A DNA stretch of 64,000 nucleotides from VRUE01 sp963695835. Lineage in GTDB: Bacteria > Actinomycetota > Thermoleophilia > Solirubrobacterales > 70-9. The stretch lies in NCBI GenBank assembly GCA_963695835.1, contig CAVOHR010000001.1, positions 620,001 to 684,000 on the forward strand, read 5' to 3'. Position 1 is the stretch's first letter; the number at the start of each line of letters is the position of its first letter. The position numbers and the translations under genes are program-made. The notes below the pieces were generated by a model, which saw only the letters and a list, made by a program, of their open reading frames with translations, was not told the origin of the DNA and ran no database searches. Positions 43,031 through 51,390 of this stretch are shown here, in pieces.

Positions 43031-43630
43031 TCAGCCCTCGGAGGGCCGCGGACGTGCAGCCGCCGGCTTGCCGGCGCGGCGCCGCCGCGGCCGGTAGCGC
43101 AGTGCCAGCAGCACCAGGATCGGCACCGCGGTGGCAAAGACGAGGACCGTGAACCAGGCGCCGGCGCCGTCGGTGCCCGAGCCGAGCGAGTGGAGGACGG
43201 CAAGGACGTAGACCGCGACGGTCGCCTGGTGGATGCGCCGCCAGCGCCGCGTGCCGATGAACCGTCGCCGGACGAAGTAGGTCGGGCCGAGCAGCGCCGC
43301 CAGGTAGCCGCCGAAGATGCCGAGGCCGACCCAGACGGGGCGGTAGGAGATCGCGAAGGGAACGGCGATGCCGGCGATGCCGGGCTTCAGCCACTTGTCG
43401 CCGAGCAGGAGGACGCCGTGCAGGCCGATCATCGTCAGGCCGGCGAGTGCCAGGTGCTGGTGGACCTTGAGCAGGTCGCGCTTCAGACCCGGGCGCCGGT
43501 AGATGCCGGACGCCATGAAGAGCCCCAGCGTCACCGAGGCGGCGATCAGCAGGAAGGCGACTATCCCCGCCGAGCGAGAGGCCAGCCACCACGGGTAGTT
43601 GGCGGGGTCCGGCTCAATCACGCCGCTCAC
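43031..43630 (-). CDS. Ferric reductase-like transmembrane protein
   Basis: Six-helix membrane protein of 199 residues in the FRD/MsrQ/YedZ group. Haem-ligand type histidines are in LLKVHQHLALAGLTMIGLHG and RRIHQATVAVYVLAVLHSLG, spaced as in YedZ (MsrQ). The MsrP partner is absent nearby. It is the last gene of a four-gene operon of envelope proteins, overlapping the one before it by 17 bases. Probably passes electrons across the membrane to an unknown partner. Confidence 0.8.
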   Translation of the reverse strand: MSGVIEPDPANYPWWLASRSAGIVAFLLIAASVTLGLFMASGIYRRPGLKRDLLKVHQHLALAGLTMIGLHGVLLLGDKWLKPGIAGIAVPFAISYRPVWVGLGIFGGYLAALLGPTYFVRRRFIGTRRWRRIHQATVAVYVLAVLHSLGSGTDGAGAWFTVLVFATAVPILVLLALRYRPRRRRAGKPAAARPRPSEG

Positions 43631-43832
43631 CTCCGCCCTGCTCGGGCTCCTCGCCCGGCCGCTGCGGGGCGCTGCGCGACGGCGCCCGCGGCTGGGACGG
43701 CACGCGGTAGGTGGTCGGGCCGGAGAACAGCGCGTAGTAGGCGAGGACCGCGAGCCCGATCAGGACCAGGGCGGCGCCGGCGCGCGTTCGCGCCCCGGCC
43801 CGTCGCATTGCCGGATGGGTCACGGCGCTCAC
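43614..43832 (-). CDS. Small single-pass membrane protein
   Basis: A 72-residue protein with one helix (AGAALVLIGLAVLAYYALF) and a Pro/Arg-rich outer tail. No family recognised. It overlaps genes on both sides (four bases upstream, 17 downstream), which supports a real coupled gene. Confidence 0.6.
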   Translation of the reverse strand: MSAVTHPAMRRAGARTRAGAALVLIGLAVLAYYALFSGPTTYRVPSQPRAPSRSAPQRPGEEPEQGGGERRD

Positions 43833-44152
43833 GGTGGCGGCGCCGGCGAGGTCCGGGTGGCGATCGAGGTTGCCTGTGACTGGGCGGCGGCACCCTTGGC
43901 GCCCGCCTTGCCGACGACCTGGATCACCGGCCCCGGCCCGAGCGCCGGGTCGCGGCCGATGCGCACCTGGATCGCCAGCAGGGTGAGGACGACGAGGAAC
44001 AGCCCGAGCGTGGCGACGATCACCGCCAGCGGGCTCGGCAGCGGACGCCGCGGCGGGCGTGGCTTCGGTGTGGGCGGGCCCTGCGGCGGTGCCGGCTTGA
44101 CGCCCTCCGCCCCCGTCTCGCCGCCGTCCGTGGGAGTGGGGTCGTCGTTCAT
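43829..44152 (-). CDS. Small single-pass membrane protein
   Basis: A 107-residue protein: acidic and proline-rich N-terminus, one helix (LAVIVATLGLFLVVLTLLAI) and an Ala-rich outer tail. No family recognised. Four-base overlap with the next gene and four-base gap after the lipoprotein gene place it in the same operon as the ferric reductase-like protein. Confidence 0.6.
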   Translation of the reverse strand: MNDDPTPTDGGETGAEGVKPAPPQGPPTPKPRPPRRPLPSPLAVIVATLGLFLVVLTLLAIQVRIGRDPALGPGPVIQVVGKAGAKGAAAQSQATSIATRTSPAPPP

Positions 44153-44156
44153 CTGC

Positions 44157-44717
44157 TCAATCCCCTCCGCAGACCCGCCAGCCGTAGCCGCGGGCGAACG
44201 CCGACAGCGCCCGGCTGAGGTTGTCGAATTCCGCCCGCAGAGCGCGCAGCCGGGACACGTCGGTAGCCGCGAGGGCAGTCCGGATCCTGGCGCGGAGAGC
44301 GAGCTGCCTGCGGATCGGCTCGAAGACGTTGGCCCGCAGCAGCGCCGCGTCGCCGGGCGGCGGCGGTACCGCTTCGATCTGCCGCAGCTCGTCGGTGCCG
44401 AGCGCCGTGTCCGCGTCGTAGGCGCGGATCGCGCCCTGGATGTCGGCCGACTCCCCCGCGCGCTTGCGCTCGCCGGCCCGCTCGGGGTCGAAGCGGCGGC
44501 AGATCCGGTCGGTGCGAGCGACGTAGGCGCGGCGCCGCGGATCGGTCACGCGGGCGACCGGGGCGCGCCGAGCCCCTCCGGTGAGCGCCCGGGCCGCCGG
44601 GGGCGGAGCGGCCGCCGTCTCGGTCTCGGTCTCGGCGCGGCGCGTTTCGCCGCCGCAGCCGCCCAGCGCGACCAGCGCGAGCGGAATGCCGAGGATGACC
44701 ATCTGGAGAGGTCGCAC
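44157..44717 (-). CDS. Putative lipoprotein
   Basis: A 186-residue protein with a lipoprotein signal: hydrophobic helix then lipobox LVALGGCGG. The mature part is helical and Arg/Glu-rich with two later cysteines (RICRRF and WRVCGGD). Unknown function. First gene of the four-gene operon ending in the ferric reductase-like protein; it would sit on the outer face of the membrane. Confidence 0.68.
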   Translation of the reverse strand: MRPLQMVILGIPLALVALGGCGGETRRAETETETAAAPPPAARALTGGARRAPVARVTDPRRRAYVARTDRICRRFDPERAGERKRAGESADIQGAIRAYDADTALGTDELRQIEAVPPPPGDAALLRANVFEPIRRQLALRARIRTALAATDVSRLRALRAEFDNLSRALSAFARGYGWRVCGGD

Positions 44718-44970
44718 CCGCTCAACCTAAGCCCGCTCGCCGCGGCGATCATCGGCAGTGTCCCGTCAGCGGGCTGGGTGGTTTCCCGCAGCCGCCCGAG
44801 CCGGTGGCGCCCCGCGACCGGCTCTTCAGCTCGATCGACTCGGTTCCGCGGAACCGCTTCGAGGAGCGGTGGACGAGCTTGCCGTCGCGGATTCGCGCCG
44901 TGCCGTGTTCGGGTCCGGCGGCGACCCGCCATCACCGGCACGTCCCCGCACCCGCGCATAGGATTGGCGC

Positions 44971-45261
44971 GTGAAGCCCGTCACCGTCTCGGCGACCACG
45001 CGCGTCGAGTCCGAGCCGACCCGGATCGTCGAGGAGGGCATCGGCAACAACGGCAAGCGCCGCACCCGCGGCACCTACAGCTTGGAGGAGCTGCCGGAGG
45101 GCGGCACGCGGATCTTCTTCGAGCTCGCCTGGATCGAGGCCTCCAAAGCCGAACGCCTGATCCCGCCGATGACCCGCGAGTTCGTGCGCCGCGCCAACCG
45201 CAAAGCCGTCCGGCGGCTCGTCAAGCAGCTCGACGGGCTCAGTCCTGGCGGGCGGCCTTGA
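44971..45261 (+). pseudogene. SRPBCC-type protein with internal deletion
   Basis: The 96-codon frame from GTG starts MKPVTVSATTRVESEPTRI, continues VEEGIGNNGKRRTRGTYSLE and ends WIEASKAERLIPPMTREF... The second half is the C-terminal part of an SRPBCC/polyketide-cyclase-like fold, whose usual length is 140-150; the stretch between the first strand and this part is missing. The frame stays open, so a small protein might be made, but without the ligand cavity. Confidence 0.6.
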
Positions 45262-45277
45262 CCAGGCCCTGGCCTGG
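45262..45277. terminator. Short hairpin between convergent genes
   Basis: Seven-base arms CCAGGCC and GGCCTGG with a two-base loop immediately after the SRPBCC stop. Confidence 0.45.
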
Positions 45278-45303
45278 CTCGACCCCCCCGACCCCCGCTT
45301 CCG

Positions 45304-45693
45304 CTACCGCGGCTCGCGGAGGTCCACCCGCTGGATCAGCTCGCCCCGGAAGGTGAGGACGTGCCGCATCCGCTGATGGGCGAGCGGCTTGCCGCCGCCG
45401 TCGCGGATCGTCTGGTAGGCGTCGACGACGATCCGGCCCCGGTGGTCGGCCTGGATGCTCAGGGGCATCAGGCGGCAGTCGAACAGTTCCGTGGCCTGGG
45501 CCCAGAAGCGGCGGACGGAGGCGTGGCCGCGCTCGCGCCCTCCCTTCAGCGGATTGGCCCAGTCCACGTCGGGGCACAGCAGGGCGATCATGCCCTCGAT
45601 GTCGCCGTCGTTGAAGGCCTTGTAGACCCGGCGGGACGACTCCAGCCGCGTTGCGACGACCATCGACTCGAACTCGTATCGTCCCATAAACAC
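45304..45693 (-). CDS. SnoaL-like (NTF2 fold) protein
   Basis: Small alpha+beta cone protein of about 129 residues. The N-terminal helix LESSRRVYKAFNDGDIEGMI followed by ALLCPDVDWANPL and later VVDAYQTIRDGGGKPLAH is the SnoaL-like/DUF4440 pattern. Members are enzymes or binding proteins of diverse function; no catalytic set is diagnostic. Start could also be an ATG two or ten codons in. Divergent from an Xre regulator gene. Confidence 0.75.
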   Translation of the reverse strand: MFMGRYEFESMVVATRLESSRRVYKAFNDGDIEGMIALLCPDVDWANPLKGGRERGHASVRRFWAQATELFDCRLMPLSIQADHRGRIVVDAYQTIRDGGGKPLAHQRMRHVLTFRGELIQRVDLREPR

Positions 45694-45748
45694 GCTAGTT
45701 TGTTAGCTGTAAACGCACAATGACGTTTTTCAATCCGCGGTGGCGATA

Positions 45749-45766
45749 CTACTTATAGGTATGTAG
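45749..45766. promoter_or_regulatory. Candidate operator upstream of the Xre gene
   Basis: The imperfect palindrome CTACTTATAGGTATGTAG lies in an AT-rich stretch 35 bases before the Xre start; this is the usual place for the operator of a small autoregulating controller protein. Confidence 0.4.
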
Positions 45767-45800
45767 ACCGTCAAGTAGCGGAGAGGGACCTTTCTTCGCT

Positions 45801-46034
45801 GTGGAAGGCGATCTCCAACGCTTCATCGGCCGCAACCTGCGGGCATATAGAAAAGCTCGCGGGCTCAGCCAGGAGGCGTTCGCCGACGTCCTCGGCTTCC
45901 ACCGCACCTACATGGGCGGGGTCGAGCGCGGCGAGCGCAACCTCACCCTGAAGAGCCTGGAGCGCATCGCCGCCCGCATCGACATCGATCCGCTCGTCCT
46001 GCTGCAACCCGTGCCGGACCCCGAGGATTCCTGA
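45801..46034 (+). CDS. Xre family HTH regulator
   Basis: A 77-residue protein, essentially one Cro/CI-type helix-turn-helix: RNLRAYRKARGLSQEAFADV, then HRTYMGGVERGERNLTLKSL and IDIDPLVLL. Size and sequence resemble restriction-modification controller proteins, but no methylase or endonuclease gene is close. Starts with GTG. The AT-rich upstream palindrome is its probable own operator. Confidence 0.85.
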   Translation: MEGDLQRFIGRNLRAYRKARGLSQEAFADVLGFHRTYMGGVERGERNLTLKSLERIAARIDIDPLVLLQPVPDPEDS

Positions 46035-46063
46035 GCGGTTTCCCCTACACGCCGGCCGGCACC

Positions 46064-46570
46064 CTAGGTGAAGACGATCTGGCCGCCGGCCGCCAGGCCG
46101 TAGAACTCGCCGACGGTGATGATGTCCTCGACCTGGGGGATGAAGTCGTCCTCGCCGAGGCCGAAGAGGTCGACCGACGCCTTGCAGGCGTAGAGCGGCG
46201 CGCCGGAGTCGGCGATCATCTCGACGAACTCGGGGATCGGCGGGATGTCGAGCTTCTCCATCTCCCGCGCGAGCTTGCGCGTGACCAGCGAGGAGACGCC
46301 GGGGATGCCGCCGGCCCAGGTGGCCAGGTGCAGGCCGGGGTTGCCGACCGTCGCCACCTTGACGTGCTCGTGCCGGGCCTTGTTGATCGCGTCGAGGCCG
46401 AAGAATGTGAAGAAGACGTTGGCCTCGATGCCCTCCATGCGGGCGCCGTTGGCCATGATCAGCCCCGGGTAGACGCCCTCGAGGGAGCCCTTGGAGATGA
46501 TGATCGAGACCTTCTCGATCGCCGCCGGCTCGGCGGCCGCCGGCTCGGCCTGTGCGTTCGCCTCGGTCAT
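46064..46570 (-). CDS. DsrE family protein (DsrE2-like)
   Basis: A 168-residue DsrE/F-like fold protein after a Glu/Ala-rich arm. Segments: VSIIISKGSLEGVYPGLIMA, GIEANVFFTFFGLDAINKAR, the Cys in GAPLYACKASVDLFGL, and the end GEFYGLAAGGQIVFT. The single central Cys matches the sulfur-carrying Cys of DsrE2. It follows the DsrC/TusE-like gene by 13 bases and belongs to an operon with a sulfide:quinone oxidoreductase, suggesting sulfur transfer. Confidence 0.88.
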   Translation of the reverse strand: MTEANAQAEPAAAEPAAIEKVSIIISKGSLEGVYPGLIMANGARMEGIEANVFFTFFGLDAINKARHEHVKVATVGNPGLHLATWAGGIPGVSSLVTRKLAREMEKLDIPPIPEFVEMIADSGAPLYACKASVDLFGLGEDDFIPQVEDIITVGEFYGLAAGGQIVFT

Positions 46571-46583
46571 CGCGCCTCCCTTC

Positions 46584-46901
46584 CTAGACGCAGCCGCGGG
46601 GCTTGGGGATGCCGGCGATCTTGGCGGCGAGCTTCGCCGGGCCTTTCGGGAACAGCTGGTACAGCTCCTTGATCGGCACGCCGGAGGCTTTGCCGAGGGT
46701 GCGGATCGAGGGCGCCGCGCCGTTCTCGAGGTAGGCGTTGCGCATGAAGTCGATCACGAGCCAGTGGCGGTCGGTCAGCCGGTCGATGCCGTTCTCGGCG
46801 GCGATCTGCTCGCCGATCTCCCGGGTCCACTGCTCGGGCTGGGCGAGGAAGCCCTCGCCGTCGACCTCGACCGGCGTACCGGCGTAGGTGATGGTGCTCA
46901 T
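46584..46901 (-). CDS. DsrC/TusE family sulfur carrier
   Basis: A 105-residue protein with the DsrC fold: VEVDGEGFLAQPEQWTREIG, DRHWLVIDFMRNAYLENGAA, then LYQLFPKGPAKLAAKIAG and a C-terminal GCV. The penultimate Cys is present; the second Cys found ten residues earlier in true DsrC (dissimilatory) is not, as in TusE. It therefore can carry a persulfide but probably does not form the DsrC intramolecular disulfide. Its start overlaps the oxidoreductase stop by four bases. Confidence 0.92.
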   Translation of the reverse strand: MSTITYAGTPVEVDGEGFLAQPEQWTREIGEQIAAENGIDRLTDRHWLVIDFMRNAYLENGAAPSIRTLGKASGVPIKELYQLFPKGPAKLAAKIAGIPKPRGCV

Positions 46902-48160
46902 CGGTTCTCTCCTTGTGCGGTCGGGACCTGCTTGCCCGCCATCGACATCTGGGCGCCGACGCCGGGGATGTCGCGGCCGGGCAGGAGGACGTGCCAGTAG
47001 AGCGGCTCGAAGGCGAGCTTGCCGAGGTGGTTGATGCGCGACTCGCGCAGCAGCGGCAGCGGCCCGACGTGGGGCTCGGGGTAGCGGCCGGGCAGCGGCT
47101 CGACCTCGTAGTTGAAGTCGATCAGCAGCGCCTTGTGGAAGCCGCTCTCGACGAAGCAGTTGACGTGGCCGTCGTAGCTGCCCACGAGATCCTCGCCGGC
47201 GAAGAAGCGCTCGATGTTGGCGACCAGCGTCTCGCCCTCGAAGTGGGTCGCCGAGCCGGCCTTGGAGGTCGGCAGGTTGGCCGCGTCGCCGAAGGCGAAG
47301 ACGTTGTCCGCCGCCCTGGCCTGCAGCGTGTTCTGGTCGGTGGGGATGAAGCCCAGCTCGTCGCCGAGGCCGGGCGAGCGGGCGACGAACCCGGCGCCGC
47401 CGTGCAGCGGGATCGTGACCAGCAGGTCGAACGGGACCTCGCGCTCGTCCCAGCTGACCAGGCGGCCGTTCTCGCCGTCGACCCGGCCGGTGGCGAACTC
47501 GGCCTCGACGCGGATGCCCCGCTGCTCCAGCATGCCGCCGAGGTGCTCGGCGGCGATCGGCCTGGTGAAGGCCGAGTCGAGCGGGGTGACGTAGGTGAGC
47601 TCGACGTCGTCGCGGATGCCGCGCTCGCGCAGGAACCAGTCGGCGAGGAAGCTGAACTCGAGTGGCGCGACCGGGCATTTGATCGGCAGGTCGATCATGT
47701 TGACGACGAGCCGGCCGCGCTCGAAGGAGTCGAGCGCGTCGCGCAGCGCCTTCGCCGTCTCCAGCGTGTAGAAGGTGTGGACGGTCTCGCCCCAGCCGGG
47801 GCCGGTGAGGCCCTCGGTCTCCTCGAGCAGCAGCGCGGCGCCGGTGGCGATCACCAGCACGTCGTAGTCGAGCGTCGAGCCGTCGGTCAGGTGTACCCGG
47901 CTCGCTCCGGTCTCGACGTGGTCGACCTCGGCGAGGCGGAACTCGATCCCCTCCCGAAGCTGCTTGCGGCGCGAGCGCACGATCGCCTCCGGCTCGACCA
48001 GCCCGAAGGGCACGAAGAGCAAGCCGGGCTGGTAGAGATGCCGGTCGTCGCGGTCGACGACCACGATCTCGGCCTCCTCGCCGTAGTGCCTGCGCAGCCG
48101 GTTCGCGGCCAGCGTCCCGCCGGTCCCCGCCCCGAGGATGACGATGCGGTTGCTCATCAC
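46898..48160 (-). CDS. Sulfide:quinone oxidoreductase-like flavoprotein
   Basis: FAD protein of 420 residues. N-terminal dinucleotide fold RIVILGAGTGGTLAANRL, second region LDYDVLVIATGAALLLEE, the Cys motif DLPIKCPVAPLEFSFLADWF and a second Cys in GHVNCFVESGFHKALL, plus the FAD-binding end VFAFGDAANLPTSKAGS. The two Cys sites and the CPxAP motif mark the SQR family, which oxidises sulfide and passes electrons to quinone. First gene of an operon with DsrC and DsrE homologues, so released sulfur could be handed to the carriers. Confidence 0.9.
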   Translation of the reverse strand: MMSNRIVILGAGTGGTLAANRLRRHYGEEAEIVVVDRDDRHLYQPGLLFVPFGLVEPEAIVRSRRKQLREGIEFRLAEVDHVETGASRVHLTDGSTLDYDVLVIATGAALLLEETEGLTGPGWGETVHTFYTLETAKALRDALDSFERGRLVVNMIDLPIKCPVAPLEFSFLADWFLRERGIRDDVELTYVTPLDSAFTRPIAAEHLGGMLEQRGIRVEAEFATGRVDGENGRLVSWDEREVPFDLLVTIPLHGGAGFVARSPGLGDELGFIPTDQNTLQARAADNVFAFGDAANLPTSKAGSATHFEGETLVANIERFFAGEDLVGSYDGHVNCFVESGFHKALLIDFNYEVEPLPGRYPEPHVGPLPLLRESRINHLGKLAFEPLYWHVLLPGRDIPGVGAQMSMAGKQVPTAQGENR

Positions 48161-48276
48161 AACAGATGATGCTGGCCCCGGGCCACGACTTCATCCGTAC
48201 AAACTGCCGAAATGGCCTGCGGCCGGACTGTTCTGCAACTTCCGCCGCAACCTTGGCTAGCGTGACGCGTTAAAGT

Positions 48277-48298
48277 GGAACCGATAGGGAACCGATAG
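48277..48298 (+). promoter_or_regulatory. Tandem 11-base repeat before the Xre-RES operon
   Basis: GGAACCGATAG occurs twice head to tail and ends six bases before the first in-frame ATG. It probably is the operator bound by the antitoxin or the complex, and overlaps the ribosome-binding area. Confidence 0.45.
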
Positions 48299-48304
48299 AT
48301 AGCC

Positions 48305-48736
48305 ATGAAGGTGCCATTACGGGAGCGGCACCGACTGAAATTGGAGACCGATATGGCAACTGCATTGCGTGATCCGATCGAAAGGGCGCACGAGCTGGCC
48401 GTCGAGCGAGAGCCGGCCGGTATCGCCGCCGAGTTGCAGGAGCTGCTTGGGCAGAAGCTGGTCGCCTTCGCCCTCGGCGACCGTCATCCCAAGACGATCG
48501 GCCGCTACGCTCGGGGGGAGCGCAGCCCGGAGGACGATGCCCTGGCGCGCCTGACGGACCTCTACGCGGTGGTGATGATTCTCAGAGAAGGTCGCGCAGC
48601 GCCCGGCCCGTGGATCAAGAAGTGGATGCTGGGCAGCAACATGCGCCTCAACGGCAAGGCCCCCGTTCAGGTCTTCCACGACGGCCGCGCATACCAGGTG
48701 ATGGGTGCGGCGAAGTCGTTCGTCAGCGGTCGTTAG
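48305..48736 (+). CDS. Xre/MbcA-like antitoxin of an Xre-RES pair
   Basis: A 143-residue protein with a degenerate HTH (QELLGQKLVAFALGDRHPKT, then IGRYARGERSPEDDALARLT) and a toxin-binding domain typical of RES antitoxins (DUF2384-type). The second ATG (48353, giving ATALRDPIERAHE) may be the true start because family members begin near there. It precedes the RES toxin gene by 59 bases on the same strand. Confidence 0.8.
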   Translation: MKVPLRERHRLKLETDMATALRDPIERAHELAVEREPAGIAAELQELLGQKLVAFALGDRHPKTIGRYARGERSPEDDALARLTDLYAVVMILREGRAAPGPWIKKWMLGSNMRLNGKAPVQVFHDGRAYQVMGAAKSFVSGR

Positions 48737-48795
48737 AAGACAATTCGGCTGCACCCGAGCGCTATGGGTGCCCTGAGTTCTCATAGGCTGCCCGG

Positions 48796-49542
48796 ATGGC
48801 GCTTGGGGGTTTCGAGAGGTTCACGCTCGTCGGCCTGCCGCTGGGCGGGGTCTGGCGGGTCAGCGATTGGGATGAGCCACTGGACCCTCCGCCTCCACCG
48901 GACCCGGCGTGGGATACCGCGCCCGGAACCGATGCGGCCCGGAGATGGGACGACCCCGCGGGCGAGTTTCGAACCCTGTACTGCGCAACCGATGCCGAGG
49001 GGGCTCTCGGGGAGAAGCTCGGGTCCTTTGCGCTGCGGCCCAGCGTGGTCCGCGAGATAGAGGCTTACTTCGTCGAAGATCCGGACGATGAGTTCATCGA
49101 TGACGATCTTGCCGGCGGTCTCGATTGCAGGGACATCGAAGACCTCGCCTGGAAGTTGGCCTGGGCGCCGATCGATCCCGAGGTCCAGGCGATAGACATC
49201 GCCGCTCCGCGCACGATGATCGCTGCCCTGCCGGGAGTCCGTGCCTTGCTGCGCGGTTACGGCATCCCCAGCTTCGACCGAGCCGCACTGCTCAGCACGA
49301 AACGCGGCTTTACCCGCCGGGTCGCCGGCTACATACGCGAACAGGCGACCGATGGCAACGGCACGCTTCGGGCCGTGGGCTTGCGCTATGAAAGCCGACT
49401 GCCGCCGAGCTGGGAGTGCTGGGCGCTATGGGAGCCGCTGCCGATAGCGCAAGAGCAGGCATCCGTCGAGACGGTCTCGATCGATCACCAGGCTCTTCGC
49501 TCTGCGGCTGCGATGCTGGGCGTTCCCCTCCTCGATTTCTAG
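48796..49542 (+). CDS. RES domain toxin
   Basis: A 248-residue protein with the RES signature: Arg in GGVWRVSDWDEP, Trp-Asp in RRWDDPAGEFRTLYCATDAE with its Tyr, and the Glu in GALGEKLGSFAL. RES toxins degrade NAD+ when free of the antitoxin. It has a longer C-terminal region than minimal RES proteins, ending AAMLGVPLLDF. Paired with the upstream Xre-type antitoxin. Confidence 0.85.
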   Translation: MALGGFERFTLVGLPLGGVWRVSDWDEPLDPPPPPDPAWDTAPGTDAARRWDDPAGEFRTLYCATDAEGALGEKLGSFALRPSVVREIEAYFVEDPDDEFIDDDLAGGLDCRDIEDLAWKLAWAPIDPEVQAIDIAAPRTMIAALPGVRALLRGYGIPSFDRAALLSTKRGFTRRVAGYIREQATDGNGTLRAVGLRYESRLPPSWECWALWEPLPIAQEQASVETVSIDHQALRSAAAMLGVPLLDF

Positions 49543-49639
49543 CCTTTGGTGGACTCGACCAGCTGTCGGGAAGAGAGAGACGATCGATGCGCAGGCACGA
49601 CATCTGGCGTTCATTTGGCGAGCAGCTGTAGGTACGGCG

Positions 49640-50350
49640 TTGGTGATCGTCCTTGGTGCCGCCGAAGGGGTATCGCCGGCAAGTCCCCTGCGCTCCGACG
49701 GGGGGACGCCGGTCGGCGCCGGGCGCGAACCGGTCGGCTGCACCTCGAGTCCGGGCGCCGTCGCCAGCCGCGGCGCGCGCTCGCGGCGCGCCGTCGCGCT
49801 CAGCTTCGACGACGGGCCGAGCCCTGCCCAGACGCCGGCGATCCTCGCCACGCTCGACCGGCTGCACGCGCACGCGACCTTCTTCGAGGAGGGCCGTCAC
49901 GTGCTGGGCCGCGAAGCGCTGATGCGCCAGATCCTCGCCGGCGGCGACGAGATCGGCAACCACTCCTTCGATCACCGCCGCGATCCAGGCTACGGCGAGC
50001 TTGCGGCCACCGACCGCCTGATCCGCGAGGCGACCGGCTTCGAGCCGTGCCTCTTCCGCCCGCCCTACGGGCTGATCGGCGGCCGGGTCGCGGGGGCGGC
50101 GCGCCGGACCGGCCTCGAGACGGTCCTCTGGACCCTCGACTCCGGCGACGACCGCCACCCCGGCGTCGCGGCGATCCGTGCCAACGTCGTCCGCCGCGCC
50201 AAGCCCGGCGCGATCGTCCTCATGCACGACGGCGGTCACCACCCGCAGACCGTCGAAGCGCTGCCCGGGATCATCCGCGGCCTGCGCGCCCGCGGCTACC
50301 GTCTCGACACCGTGACCGAACTGCTCGGCGGGCGGATGCTGTTCGGCTGA
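49640..50350 (+). CDS. Polysaccharide deacetylase (NodB fold)
   Basis: Carbohydrate esterase 4 protein of 236 residues. NodB motifs: 1 ALSFDDGPSPAQTP with the metal Asp pair, 2 EIGNHSFDHR with two histidines, 3 LFRPPYGLIG, 4 LWTLDSGDDRHPG, 5 IVLMHDGGHH. It removes N-acetyl groups from a surface glycan or peptidoglycan. The N-terminal hydrophobic stretch (VIVLGAAEGV) is short for a signal; the open frame continues upstream (FIWRAAVGTALV) without an ATG, so the start is uncertain (GTG 49640 or TTG 49637). Confidence 0.88.
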   Translation: MVIVLGAAEGVSPASPLRSDGGTPVGAGREPVGCTSSPGAVASRGARSRRAVALSFDDGPSPAQTPAILATLDRLHAHATFFEEGRHVLGREALMRQILAGGDEIGNHSFDHRRDPGYGELAATDRLIREATGFEPCLFRPPYGLIGGRVAGAARRTGLETVLWTLDSGDDRHPGVAAIRANVVRRAKPGAIVLMHDGGHHPQTVEALPGIIRGLRARGYRLDTVTELLGGRMLFG

Positions 50351-50510
50351 GAACGACCTGGACCGAGATCTGCGCCTACACCATCGCCGATCGCGCGAGC
50401 TCGGCGGGCGGAGGCTGTGTGTCCGCTCTTGACGACGAGTGGCGGTGACCAGGCACTGTGAGCCATTCCCGCTTCGCGCGATGAGCAGGGCCGAAGCAGC
50501 GGGGGGAGCT

Positions 50511-50906
50511 TCAATCTGGCAGCAACTCGAAGCCCGCGCGAGCGAAGTCGTCGTCGAGCGCGAGAGCCGTGCGGAGATCGAGGCGGCGCATCAGCTCGAA
50601 GCTGACGTGGTCGACCAGGGAGGAGCGCCGTCGCAGCGCCCCGAGATGAGCGCCAACCGCCGCGTCGTGGAGGTTTGCGTCGACCCAGGCAACCTCAAGG
50701 GCAGGCACCACGTCCTCGAGCAGTGCCCGCACTGCGCGCCCCCCAAGGCGCCGGTGCGCCAGCGCCTCGGTCTCGACCAGAACGTAGTTGTGGGTGATCG
50801 CGTCGCGGTCACGAAGCACCTGGGCCATGCTCTCGCGGACGCGCCCATGCTGCTCGGCATCCCGGTCGAGGAAGGCAAGAAGGGCCGATGTATCGAGGAA
50901 GGTCAA
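50511..50906 (-). CDS. PIN domain toxin (VapC family)
   Basis: Ribonuclease toxin of 131 residues. PIN acids: Asp in MTFLDTSALLAFL, Glu in YVLVETEALAH, Asp in SSLVDHVSFELM and the DDDF acidic end of RTALALDDDFARAG. It overlaps the antitoxin gene by four bases. Confidence 0.9.
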   Translation of the reverse strand: MTFLDTSALLAFLDRDAEQHGRVRESMAQVLRDRDAITHNYVLVETEALAHRRLGGRAVRALLEDVVPALEVAWVDANLHDAAVGAHLGALRRRSSLVDHVSFELMRRLDLRTALALDDDFARAGFELLPD

Positions 50907-51142
50907 CGAGCGGGGCGTTCGGCCAGGTAGGCATCGTGGCGTTCGGCGAGATCGCTCACGCCAGAGGCCCCCGAGCCAGCGGCTCCAAGCGCTTTCTCCA
51001 CGGCGGTGTCACCGCCCTCTCGAGCCAATAGCGGCTTCAGCGCTTCGCGGACGACAGCTGCCTTGGAGACTCCGCGTCGCCGTGCCTCCTGCGCGAGCGC
51101 GGCGGCCTGATCCTCGGGCAGCTGGACGATGGTGCGGACCAT
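50903..51142 (-). CDS. VapB-like antitoxin, ribbon-helix-helix
   Basis: A 79-residue antitoxin from ATG: MVRTIVQLPEDQAAALAQEA with RRRGVSKAAVVREALKPLL forms the ribbon-helix-helix, followed by an acidic tail ending DLAERHDAYLAERPAR, common in VapB partners of PIN toxins. First gene of the pair. Confidence 0.87.
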   Translation of the reverse strand: MVRTIVQLPEDQAAALAQEARRRGVSKAAVVREALKPLLAREGGDTAVEKALGAAGSGASGVSDLAERHDAYLAERPAR

Positions 51143-51390
51143 GGATAGATGATATCGCAGGGTGCTTGACTGATGACATAGCCGATCTAGTGCCGCTCTG
51201 CGCGATATGCAAGCGTCTCGATGCATCGGGCTCGCTCCCGGTCCGGACGAGGAGCAATAGCGATGGCGCGCACTGAGCTGACGCCTCCTATCGCGTGAAG
51301 CGGGTGCCTTACGCGGCGTGGGCCGATCCGCAAGAGGCTCCGAGCGCCCTTTCTGCGGGCGGCGACTTGTATGCGCGATACGGTGACGCA

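Noticed and set aside
45801..46034. Restriction-modification controller
   Set aside because: The Xre protein resembles controllers, but no methyltransferase or endonuclease gene is near.
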